A stretch of DNA of 64,000 nucleotides from contig JAQGDQ010000357.1 in NCBI GenBank assembly GCA_030141605.1, forward strand, positions 127,501-191,500. Reading direction: 5' to 3'. This stretch comes from Tubiluchus corallicola (lineage: Eukaryota > Priapulida > Priapulimorpha > Priapulimorphida > Tubiluchidae). The notes beneath the pieces are model-generated. The model saw nothing but the letters and a program-made list of their open reading frames with translations. It was not told where the DNA came from and did not search any database. A program made the position numbers and the translations under genes. Below are positions 1 through 8,994 of this stretch, one piece after another. Position 1 is the stretch's first letter; each line of letters opens with the position of its first letter.

Positions 1-146
1 TTGGTGGTGGTGGTGGTGGTGGTGGTGATGGTGGTGGTTGGGGTATGGTGGTGGTGGTGGTGGTTGTGGTGGTGGTTGTTGTTGTTGTTTTTATTATTAT
101 TATTATTATTATTGTTGTTGTTGTTGTTGTTGTTGTTATTATTATT

Positions 147-220
<74 letters not shown>

Positions 221-248
221 AGTTGTTGTTGTTGTTGTTGTTGTTGTT
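1..248. repeat. TTG/TGG trinucleotide microsatellite
   Basis: The first 250 bases are runs of (GGT)n, then (TTG)n, with short (ATT)n interruptions. The valine-, leucine- or cysteine-only reading frames across it are by-products of the repeat. It lies inside or next to the intron that follows the last visible exon of the left-hand gene. Confidence 0.95.
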
Positions 249-339
249 ATAGATTATAGAATACAAGGTATAGATTACGAACAATAAATATTAATATTAT
301 TCAGCAAATTGATACAATTATAAAATTGAAGCGACCTAC

Positions 340-506
340 CGGTGGAGCTTTTTGCACAACTACCGTAGTTGGCGGCGGTGGTTTCTGCACAACGACTGTC
401 GCACCACCTGTCGGCTGAGGGGGAGGGGGTACGTAAGTAGTGGTCGTGTACGTCCCTGGGGGTGGTTGGGGTGGATAACCCGGCTGCTGTGGTGGGTATT
501 GGTATC
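340..506 (-). CDS. Pro/Tyr-rich gene, coding exon 5 (last in window)
   Basis: The acceptor TTTTTAG lies at 507. The exon starts GYQYPPQQPGYPP, has a TYTTTTYVPPPP stretch and ends with two TVVVQK repeats. The donor is GTAGGT at 339. It ends in phase 0. The next exon would lie left of position 1, beyond the trinucleotide repeat. Confidence 0.65.
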
Positions 507-3500
507 CTAAAAACAGTAATAATCACGTGTCATGCACGAAACAGACTCACTAGGTTAAGTTTGCATATGTATACAATTACAAATATTCATGACCACCTTA
601 CCTTACCTATTTTACTTTACCTCACATCATCTCGATCTTATCCCCTCACTTCACTTTGCTTACTTCACTTCACTCTACTCTACTCTACTCTACTCTATTC
701 TACTCTACTCTACTCTACTCTACTCTACTCTACTCTACTCTACTCTACTCTACTCTACTCTACTCTACTCTATTCTACTCTACTCTACTCTACTCTACTC
801 TACTCTACTCTACTCTACTCTACTCTACTCTACTCTACTCTACTCTACTCTACTCTACTCTACTCTACTCTACTCTACTCTACTCTACTCTACTCTACTC
901 TGCTTTTCTTTTCTTTACTTTACTTTACGTTACGTTACATTACGTTAGTTAACTTTACTTTACTTTACATTACGTTACATTACTTTACTTTGCACTTAAC
1001 TTCTTACTCTCTTTCGTTGTTTGACTTACAACTCTTTGACTTGTTTGACTTTTTTCTCACTTCACTTTAACCCTACTATACTTCAAGTAAGGCAAAAATG
1101 TTTTGCTTTGCCTCGTTTTAACTTGCTTTGGTTTGCTTTTCTTTGTCTTACTTTATTTTACCTCACCAAGCCTTATTTAATTCTTGTGGCCTACTGCTTC
1201 ATGGGGGTGGTAGTGCTATAAACAGGAGACGATAACGATTGGCGCTTTTATCAGTAAGAATTACGACTTTCCTTCCTGGCTTGAGTTTATGCTAATAAAT
1301 TATATTCCAAATTAACAAAAAATTTTTGAAAGTAAGAGAATCTGTTTAGAAACAAAATTAAGAATCTTTGCTGCACTTGTGGAAACTGTGTTTCTCTGCA
1401 ACTCAGAATTGTGGACAATCATAGCACATCACAAATCAGAAATTGATGCATTTCAAAGAAGAAACTATAGGAACATTCTAGGAATAAGATGGCAAAGAAA
1501 ATATCAAAACAGGATCTGTATAATGAAGTCAAGGTAGAGGAATGAACAGTAATCAAAAGGAGAAGATTAAAATGGATAGGGCATGCTATACGACTACTAG
1601 ATGACAGCCCATTAAAACTAGGCTTCAATGAAGTATTGCTGAAAGAAAAGAAACCACAAGGAGGACAACTGCAGACTTACATCAATTTCATCTAAAAATA
1701 TTTTATCAACACACCACTTGATATCAAAAATACAGAAGCATGGGAGGTTGCGGCTGACAGGGCAGCGTGGTTTGAAGTGATAGCAAGGGTTATGTCACAA
1801 GACTCCAGAGATGATTTATGCTAATATAATTTTGCAAAAAAGGTCTCTTCAGATAGATCATACCACAATTTTCTGGGCCAGCTCCATGCAGCATTTTTTA
1901 TCGTATACTGTACAGCCAGATAACTAATCATACAATATCTACTACCTTCTGGCTATCGTACTTAGTATTCTTCGGCGGTACTATTCCATCCGATGGAGGA
2001 TTCACAACCTAGAGCCCTGTCGTATGACCACTTATTCTATCAGAAATTTCATCCCCACTTATCATAAAACCGAAAACCTATTTATATATACACTTACTTT
2101 CCTCAAACATTTTGTGGTACGTTACTGCTTAGCATTGTTTGCTACATATATTTGGAACTTTATTCACGTGACGACATCTCTTAGTTACACAAAGTTACCA
2201 CACTTAGTAAAAGTAAAACTAAAAGTTCAGTAATGAAAGTTCCATTTACTAAAGAAGAAGTAAAGCATGTGGCAAAATCATTGAAAAACAACAAAAGCCC
2301 GGGCGCTGATGAATTAAATGCTGAGTTAGTAAAGTATTGATCAGATAATTTATATGCAGAAATCGCTGAAATTCTAAACAATATTTCAAAAACAGGCACA
2401 TTTCCTCAGGATATTCAAAAAGGAATACTTATCCCTTTACCCAAGCCAGGTAAGAAACGAGGTCCTATTGAAAATCGTAGACCTTTGATGTTTCTTACAC
2501 TAATAAGGAAGATTTTGGCTATCTGTATGTTGACTAGGATCTATGACAGGTTACACACATTCCAACAAGCCAAGCAGCATATCGACCAGGACGGAATACT
2601 ACTGAATTTGTGCAAGCCAGTAAATTACTAGCCGAAAAAGCTCTCTTCTGCTGATTACTTAATATATATTCTCATGATCTATATGTCAAAGGCCTTTGAT
2701 TGTGTTCGGAGAAAGACTCTGCTATGCTGTCTGGAAGAAATCCTTGAACCTGATGAAATATACATCATAAGTGTAATGTTAGAAAATTTATTAATTTAAG
2801 CCAGGTGTGAAGGGTAATTGAGTCAGCCGTTTTCTACGAACAAAGGAGTACCTCAGGGTGACTGCCTAAGCCCTGTACTTTTTACTTTATATCTTGCCAT
2901 AGCTTTCACTGAGGACAAAGTTATACCATTGACAGACCTAGAAGATCACAACTACACAATTCTTGATCCTGAATTAATACCGAATGAAGTAAGACAAGAA
3001 CACAGTTACAGCTCTCTACAAAGTAAGTCAACTACTATATCTATGCAGTATGCTGATGATGTGGCATGGATTACAAGAAACAAAGAAGAAGTAGATGAAA
3101 TAAAAAACTCAATAGAGGAGAAACCGAACAGAATGGATCTCATTGTAAACAAAAATAAAACTGAAGAGTTTCACATAACACGCCATGGTGATGAATCATG
3201 GCAAAGATGCAAGTATCTCGGTAGTCTGCTGGCAACAGAAGACGACATATCAAGACGGAAGATAATGGCATTATCAGCTTACTCAAAACTCACAAAAGTT
3301 TTTGAGAATAGGAAGATTTCTTTGGAAACAAAAATTAGAATATTCTCAGCCATAGTTGAAACTGTATTTCTGTATAACTCTGAGCTCTGGACATTAAAAG
3401 CACATCATAAGCTGAAATCAATGCGTTTCAAAGGCGAAATTACAGAAACATTTTGGGTATTAGATGGCCAAAGAAAATTTCAAACAGAGATCTATATGAA

Positions 3501-4671
3501 GAAATAAAAGAAGAACATTGGACAAGAAAAATAAAAAGACGCCGTTTAAGGTGGATTGGGCATATCATTAGACTACCTGATGATATTCCAGTGAAGATAG
3601 CTCTTCAACAAGCCATAGAACCAGCTAAAAAACCTGCAGGAGGACAAATGTTAACATATTTAGATTTTGCACAGAAAGATTTAAACACTTCAGCATTGAT
3701 GAATAAATGCACTTGGGGCATTGCGGCAAACAGGGAGTCCTGGCATAGGGAGGTGAGCAGAATCATGTCACTGGACGTGTGATTCATTGGATGATGATGA
3801 TCTCTTAGTTACGATAAATATATTCATTTTCGTTTCCCGAACAGTTAGTGGTGCATTAAAATTGCTTACAATTGTCTGCTATGTACTTTGAAATTTAATT
3901 CAAGTGGCGACATCTCTGAGTTTAAATTTCATTTCTATCCATATTGTTAAGGCGTTCTGTTAATTCCTGACGTAATTTGTTTTTATGGCATAATAGGCAA
4001 GGCTCGGTCTGTCGATCGCGTGATTACGAGTTCATCTCTCGTAAGCGTCGTTTTTCATGAATGTATTATCATTGCATAATGTATTATCCTGAAATGCCAC
4101 ACATGTTGATTGTGTTTTCAGCTGATTAGTATAAATACAGCGAAGAAATTCAAAACAAAGGAGATCAACTGAATGAATCTGTAATTAGATTTCCGATCAA
4201 TCAACATTACATTAGTTAACATTAAATTTTATCGTTTTCGTAAGAAAAGTTATTCCAAAGAATCAGAAAATTATTAAAAACGGGGTACGCAACGGGAAAC
4301 AAAAACAAAATGTAGAATACAAAGAAATAGTGGCAGAATTGGCATTGATTAGATGATTCTTTAGTTAGAATTGAAGCATTTTTGGGGATTTGGAAGCCAA
4401 CTTTGAATAATTTTTTATTAGCTCACTATTAAAAATACAATTGCTAGTTAACTATGTATTTAAGTTCGGTCAAAGTTTAATTAGCCAAAAGCAACAAAGG
4501 TAGCAACACTTCTAAGCTTCGCGACGAAAGGTCGACCCGATGAGTAGTCGTGTCGACCGAGTGAGAAACACGATCGACTGAGCAATGGTCAATCGATGTG
4601 GTCAACTAAAAAACTTGGAAATGATGTTATCATCACCATCACCAAATATTACCATCACTACCATCATTACG

Positions 4672-4712
<41 letters not shown>

Positions 4713-7265
4713 GACCTAAAATCGCCACAGTAATTTGTAATTTGCATTGATGGCCGTTTCTTTTATATTTCCGACTAATAATGGGGGCAGCGACAGCAGT
4801 AGCGGCAACGGTAGTAGCAATGGCAACGGTTAGGTTAGTGATAAATGATACTGCGTTACTGCGTTGTTGTGAGTTTACATTAGACCAGGTGAAGTGACTG
4901 AAAATAAATTTACGCTTGTGTCAATCAGTGTTATCAAAGCGTTATGCGGCATGGGGTTGAAGTTTAAATTTTACTAAACTTTAAGATCTTTGAAAGATAA
5001 ATTAGCTAAAATATACCCCACTGAGTTTACAAACCTGGATACGGCTGCTGTGGTGGATAGCCCGTTTGTTGTGGGGGATAACCTAAAAATGGAAGAAATA
5101 AACAATTAAAACATTGTCACCCATGGGTGACATTGTTGGTGATTATAACACATCAAGCTTACAACTAAAACTAACACATATAAATTAAAAGGAAAACATA
5201 CCTGGATATGGTTGTTGAGGATAATAGTTTGGTGCTGAAAAAACAAAAATATTGGCGTTAAAAATATAAGTAAATATCAAAAAAGCACGTGTAGTAGAAA
5301 GAAGAGGATAGGGCACCGAAAATAGTGATTTACACGTGATTACACGAGATATGAATAAAGATCCGTAAGAACATAACAGAAAGAACTAAAACATTCCAAG
5401 GTGAAAACATACCCCACCCTCCCCTTTCACTACATTAAATCATGCATGCTCATTTGGAAAAGTACCTGGTTGATATCCTGGATATGAAGCAACAGGTTGT
5501 CCTACTCCAGTCTCTACCTGTGTTGGAGCTCCTTGAGCTACAGCTTGAACGGCAACTTGATCGGGTGGAGTTGCCGTGGAGGAGGGTTGACCCTGAGCGG
5601 GAGGAGCAGGCGGTTGTGGATAATACTGAGGAGACGAGTAGTACTGCTGGGGCGGTGGAGCGCCGGTTTCGGTTGGAGCAAAAGCAGGTTGGGAGTACTG
5701 GGTGGGTGGTGCCGTAGGTGGTGGGGCATAAGTTGCGCTAGGGGCAGCAGGTGGTTGGGAGTAGTACTGGGTGGCTGGCGCTGTAGCTAGAGGAGCTGAC
5801 GGTTGTTGCGATGTGGCTGTAGTCGTAGCGACAGCTGTCTCTTCTTGACTAGGTGATGCCGGTCTCTCTACTTGTGTTGCTGTGGACAATAAGTCATGGC
5901 ACACACAAAAAACAACAATGGATAATTGATTGGTGATGGAGTAAACGAATAAGCCTTTTCACAGTTTCGTTATGCGCATGCGCAGTTCCTGTAGGTCAAA
6001 GTCCTAACTACAACCGTCACGTGACAGGTGGGTAAAGCAAAAACCCGTCTACTGCATCAGTTCAGTAACGCCGGCTGCTTTACGTGGACTTTACTTAAAT
6101 ATGCATTAGTCTGTGCATAGAGTAATTTACTAGCAGGATCACAAGAAAAAAAGTTAACTACTTAAGGCTTTAGCTAACTAGCTGTTACTATTACAATAGC
6201 AAGGGCTGCAAAGCGATGTCAAGTATACACAAATGCGTTGTCTGGTACACTTAACCTTTGACCTTTTCGCGATCACCATCAATCGCTGGAACTGTGAAAA
6301 GGCTTATTCTTAAAATAAAAACAACAGTCATCACCCGCTTAAGCAAAGACATGGCTTTTATTCAAGCACAACGTCTGCAACATTTTGACACAGTTAAGGT
6401 GGGATGTTTATTTAGGTGGATTGTTGCATGAACATGGCATTAACTGTGTCGAAACGTTGCAGACGTTGTGCTTGAATAAAAGCCATGTCTTTTTAGTGGG
6501 TGCTGGCTGTTATTTTTATTTTAACAATGGGGATAATGCGATAACTGTTGGCAAAGCTAACTGAGTAGAAAGCTCTAATTGCGGTCACCAGGTAAAGCAC
6601 ATGTGTTACTGTCTGCTGTTTAGTAAATAGATATTGACCACGAAGTCATTCACCACGATTTTTATTATATATTTTTCTTTAAAGAAAAATAACACGTTCA
6701 ATTCAATTCAATTCAATTAAAATTTTTATTTCAGCAACTAAGACCATTATAAAATGCAAATATAGTACTAAAATGAAATAAAATACAATGAAATAAAAAT
6801 AGTACCATATTTATTACTATATATATATAAAACAAGATTGTAACAGTTCGAACAAACAGACGAGTATTTCAGGATTTCATTACGTTCATAATACCGCTGA
6901 CATATCATAATAGGCCCTATTTATAATTCGTATATATGTGATATATAATAATATATCTTTGAGTTGCAATATATATATATACATATTTACTTCCTGGTGT
7001 TAACTATTCTACTTAATAGCTTTTATCATAAGAGGTCATTAATAATTTTATTATATTATAGTAACACACATGATGTTAAACTTCAGATCGTCTACATCAC
7101 AAATGTACAACACAAATGTTGTAAAGCGTGTTGCGCCTTCAGGTGACAACATAAATAAACCTTGGAGATTGATACGCCTTTAAATTTCAGTTTTCGTTTT
7201 ACTCGACTAATTAATATAAAAAAGTGTGAAAATTACTTACGTGGATATTGATTTGGATCTGCCAT
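340..7265 (-). CDS. Proline/tyrosine/glutamine-rich protein, N-terminal 229 residues, 5 coding exons (C-terminus outside window)
   Basis: Coding exons run 7265-7241, 5879-5466, 5234-5202, 5082-5035 and 506-340. Each has GT-AG borders, and the phases join exactly (25+414+33+48+167 nt = 229 codons). The protein starts MADPNQYP and is low in complexity: Pro, Tyr, Gln, Ala and Thr dominate. The small exons carry repeated YPPQQ/QQPYPG-type units, and exon 5 ends with two TVVVQK repeats after a Pro run. No membrane segment, zinc site or enzyme motif is visible in this part. Pro-rich GYPPQQ leaders ending in TVVVQ occur in LITAF/CDIP1-like endosomal membrane proteins, in phospholipid scramblases and in PLAC8/CYSTM-type proteins. 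Which one this is depends on the missing C-terminal domain. The exon model is well supported; the family is not decided. Confidence 0.72.
672..900. repeat. (TCTAC)n pentanucleotide array
   Basis: About 46 almost perfect copies of a 5-base unit. A degenerate flank of TTTAC/TTACG-like pentamers continues to about 1000. The array is open in several frames, giving meaningless STLLY-repeat proteins. It sits in intron 4 of the left gene. Confidence 0.97.
1320..1830 (+). pseudogene. Decayed non-LTR retrotransposon, RT C-terminal part (copy A)
   Basis: With frameshifts and stops removed, the plus strand reads like the end of a LINE reverse transcriptase: KISKQDLYNEV, then RRRLKWIGHAIRLLDD and a Trp/Ala-rich tail. 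The same order of motifs occurs at 3450-3780, so these are two copies of one family. Several in-frame stops make it non-functional. The clade is not assigned; an RTE-like origin is possible. Confidence 0.75.
2224..3785 (+). pseudogene. Decayed non-LTR retrotransposon reverse transcriptase (copy B)
   Basis: Plus-strand pieces read in order as RT fingers (KSLKNNKSPGADELNAELVK, then IPLPKPGKK), an aspartate motif (YMSKAFDCVRRKTLL), the GVPQGDCLSPVLFTLYL motif, the catalytic box MQYADDVAW, YLGSLLATEDD, and a C-terminal RRRLRWIGHIIRLPDD tail. Stops near 2338, 2629 and 2817 and frameshifts near 2640 and 3460 break it. The longest open pieces are 2818-3507 and 3453-3782. It was once a LINE RT (catalytic YADD kept) and is inactive now. 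It lies in intron 4 of the left gene, on the opposite strand. Confidence 0.85.
3986..4042 (+). repeat. Possible tRNA-derived SINE head
   Basis: TGGCATAATAGG (3986-3997) resembles the RNA polymerase III A box. 42 bases further on, ACGAG-TTCATCT-CTCGT (4026-4042) forms a perfect 5-bp T-arm with a 7-base loop, like a B box. The spacing fits a tRNA, but I see no acceptor or D stem, so a SINE or tRNA relic is likelier than a working tRNA. Confidence 0.35.
4624..4711. repeat. (ATC)n microsatellite
   Basis: Interrupted then pure ATC/CAT trinucleotides; about 17 pure units from 4662. It lies in intron 4 of the left gene. An AGC/GGC-rich patch at 4785-4830 follows. Confidence 0.9.
5035..5082 (-). CDS. 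Pro/Tyr-rich gene, coding exon 4 (48-nt mini-exon)
   Basis: The acceptor TTTTTAG and donor GTTTGT flank a 48-nt exon reading GYPPQQTGYPPQQPYPG, a duplicated YPPQQ unit. It has the same phase as exon 3 and is also divisible by three. Confidence 0.7.
5202..5234 (-). CDS. Pro/Tyr-rich gene, coding exon 3 (33-nt mini-exon)
   Basis: The acceptor TTTTTTCAG and donor GTATGT flank a 33-nt exon reading PNYYPQQPYPG. Its length is a multiple of three, so skipping it would keep the frame. Confidence 0.7.
5466..5879 (-). CDS. Pro/Tyr-rich gene, coding exon 2
   Basis: The acceptor CCACAG lies at 5880 and the donor GTACTT at 5465. The exon supplies 138 residues of Ala/Pro/Thr/Gln-rich sequence with repeated TQYYSQPP- and APPPTAPP-like units, ending SYPGYQP. 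Phase is one base in from exon 1 and one base out to exon 3. Confidence 0.75.
5949..6310. mobile_element. Inverted-repeat element (MITE-like)
   Basis: AATAAGCCTTTTCACAGTT at 5949 is matched in inverted orientation by AACTGTGAAAAGGCTTATT ending at 6310, about 360 bp apart. No ORF lies between them. The left end has a GCGCATGCGC patch. No clear target-site duplication was found, so the superfamily is open. Confidence 0.6.
6314..6520. mobile_element. Hairpin MITE flanked by TTAA
   Basis: A nearly perfect palindrome: 80-odd bases from 6314 pair with those up to 6520 around a loop near 6400-6438. Both ends are bordered by TTAA (6310-6313 and 6521-6524), the target choice of piggyBac/Kolobok-type elements. 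The stem contains AAGACATGGCTTTTATTCA and the GTTTCGACA motif. A related copy lies at 38361-38706. Confidence 0.75.
6696..6800 (-). mobile_element. LINE 3'-end fragment with (TTGAA)n tail
   Basis: Read on the minus strand, this is TTGCTGAAATAAAAATTTTAA followed by ATTGAATTGAATTGAAT. This is the same type of 3' end as the full LINE at 21841. It is a 5'-truncated insertion with no coding left. Confidence 0.5.
7241..7265 (-). CDS. Pro/Tyr-rich gene, coding exon 1 (start codon)
   Basis: The ATG is at 7265-7263, in the context ACACAATGG, and encodes MADPNQYP plus one base. The donor GTAAGT at 7240 is a perfect consensus. A likely 3' splice site (polypyrimidine, then CAG) lies just upstream near 7319, so the 5' UTR may begin in another exon. 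Confidence 0.7.
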
Positions 7266-7319
7266 TGTGTTCAACTGTGACTGACTAAACTATATATGTC
7301 TTCTTTACGCTAAAACTGG

Positions 7320-8160
7320 TAGAAAAAAAGGGAAGAAAATTAATTAGCTTCAAAAACTATTGCTAAAATTCAATTGAGATGTAGACTGCAAAAGTTTAAG
7401 GAAAATGTCGACCAACTGCATTAAACAGAATTTTGGCGACTAAGACATCTGCCATCTTAGGATAAGTAAGTAAATAAGTGAGGAAAAATGACGCCAGTTT
7501 CTACAGTTTGCCCAAACTTTTTTTAGTAGATCTACATCTATCTATACTTAACTTTTACGATAATGAGCAAGATTGACGTCTAAAACTTATCTCATTTTAA
7601 GCAAACGGTTTCTCTATACAGAAGAACGGTAACTTCTAATAATAATCTCTAAAACAGATTTATATCCAGTGAACGGTTTTTCTACACAGAAGAAAAATTA
7701 TATCACCTATATACAGTGACATAAAAACAGCTACACGTAACAAAATGAAAATACATTTAATGATCGGTCTAATTACATAAGATCATTATTTACGTTTCAG
7801 AATTTTACAGAAAATATTCAAAACAGCAATTTAAATTTGATTGCGGTAAATTTTTCTACTTACGCAATATAAAAGGAACGCCCTTCCGATTTTCCTTTCT
7901 GTAACACCTTTAAGATTATTAAAATTACGATAATGGCGTCGTGGTTTTGGTGATGTGTTACTGAAACAAGCTCACGTAATCAAAGCGAATGGATCAAAGT
8001 CCAAAGCCTTGCTCACATGGATATGAGTTTTTGTCTCGCAAAGCATTAACAAGACGCTTCCTGGTGTCCTGTAGAGTAGTAACAGCACAACGATGAACTA
8101 TATCGTGGAATTACATTTGATATTTCCGGTTTTATGTGGGAAATTTCCTGGGAAATGAGT
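7320..8160. other. 5' flank of the Pro/Tyr-rich gene
   Basis: AT-rich, no ORF. This stretch probably holds the promoter and any 5' UTR exon, but I cannot point to a core promoter. A 28-base motif ending ACAGAAGAA occurs twice, near 7600 and 7670. Confidence 0.3.
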
Positions 8161-8195
8161 TTAAGAAGCTTGTGACATATACATAGTGATTATAT

Positions 8196-8322
8196 ATATA
8201 TATATAAATCACACTGATAAATCACATTACTGATTATGCATATATTACTGAGTACAGAAAATGCTATTTATTTCAAATTTACTTTAGTACTTTCGTTGTT
8301 TGAATGTGATTTATCAGTGATA
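8196..8322. repeat. Short inverted repeat around an AT tract
   Basis: CACTGATAAATCACATT near 8212 is repeated in perfect inverted form (AATGTGATTTATCAGTG) near 8304. An (AT)n run precedes the left arm. The structure is MITE-like but too small to class. Confidence 0.5.
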
Positions 8323-8566
8323 CAGGGAGACTGTCATAGTAGGTTGACATTTTACTAGGTTGAAATAATGATTGTCGTTATAACTTGTCAAATAAATATT
8401 ATTTATATTCTACTCAAAAATGGACACGTGTGGGCGTCTTGGGAAAGGACTAGTATTCATACTTCTACTTTTATTAAATAAACTATTTTATTTTCTTACT
8501 TCATGTTTTAATAATATATTTTTAATTTTATTCGATTTTATCATAACTATAATGCGAGGACGCAAA

Positions 8567-8589
8567 TAATAATAATAATAATAATAATA
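8567..8589. repeat. (AAT)n microsatellite
   Basis: About eight AAT units. Confidence 0.85.
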
Positions 8590-8639
8590 ACCTTTGTTTA
8601 AAGTCGATTTGAAAATAACAAAACAAAACATAACTACAT

Positions 8640-8736
8640 AACAGAGATTATTATTACCCTTTAAAATGGTACCTGCTGTTACCCTGCCTGGCGCGTGGTA
8701 TTTAATGGAAAAAGTGGGGTATTAATAATCTCTGTT
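8640..8736. mobile_element. Small MITE with 22-bp inverted ends
   Basis: ATAACAGAGATTATTATTACC at the left pairs with GGTATTAATAATCTCTGTTAT at the right, with one mismatch, about 97 bp in all. There is no coding capacity. Confidence 0.6.
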
Positions 8737-8932
8737 ATCAAGGTGTAGCCTTGTTATTTACAGTCGGCAGAAAACTCTATAAGCTTATGTTAATTGTTTA
8801 TCTAAAAGAAACTTGAAATAAAGATGATTATGATGATGATGATTATTATTGTGTGGTTGCTTGGTACATTTATTATCGGATGGGAAGACTTTTTCCGCTT
8901 TTTCATTAAAGACAATGCAAGTGTATTGAAAT

Positions 8933-8994
8933 TTAGATGACAAATGTCCTTTCCATAACATTATTAGATGACAAATGTCCTCTCCATAACATTA
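8933..8994. repeat. 31-bp tandem duplication
   Basis: Two head-to-tail copies starting TTAGATGACAAATGTCC differ by one base. Confidence 0.9.

Noticed and set aside
462-1070. 202-codon and other ORFs reading STLLY repeats
   Set aside because: They are frames through the (TCTAC)n array, which happens to lack stops.
3970-4060. Functional tRNA gene
   Set aside because: The T-arm is good but no acceptor stem or D-arm can be formed.
4529-4590. Hammerhead-like CGATGAG ... GAAAC pattern
   Set aside because: The core has C in place of the needed U, and stems II and III do not pair properly; a short degenerate tandem repeat explains it.
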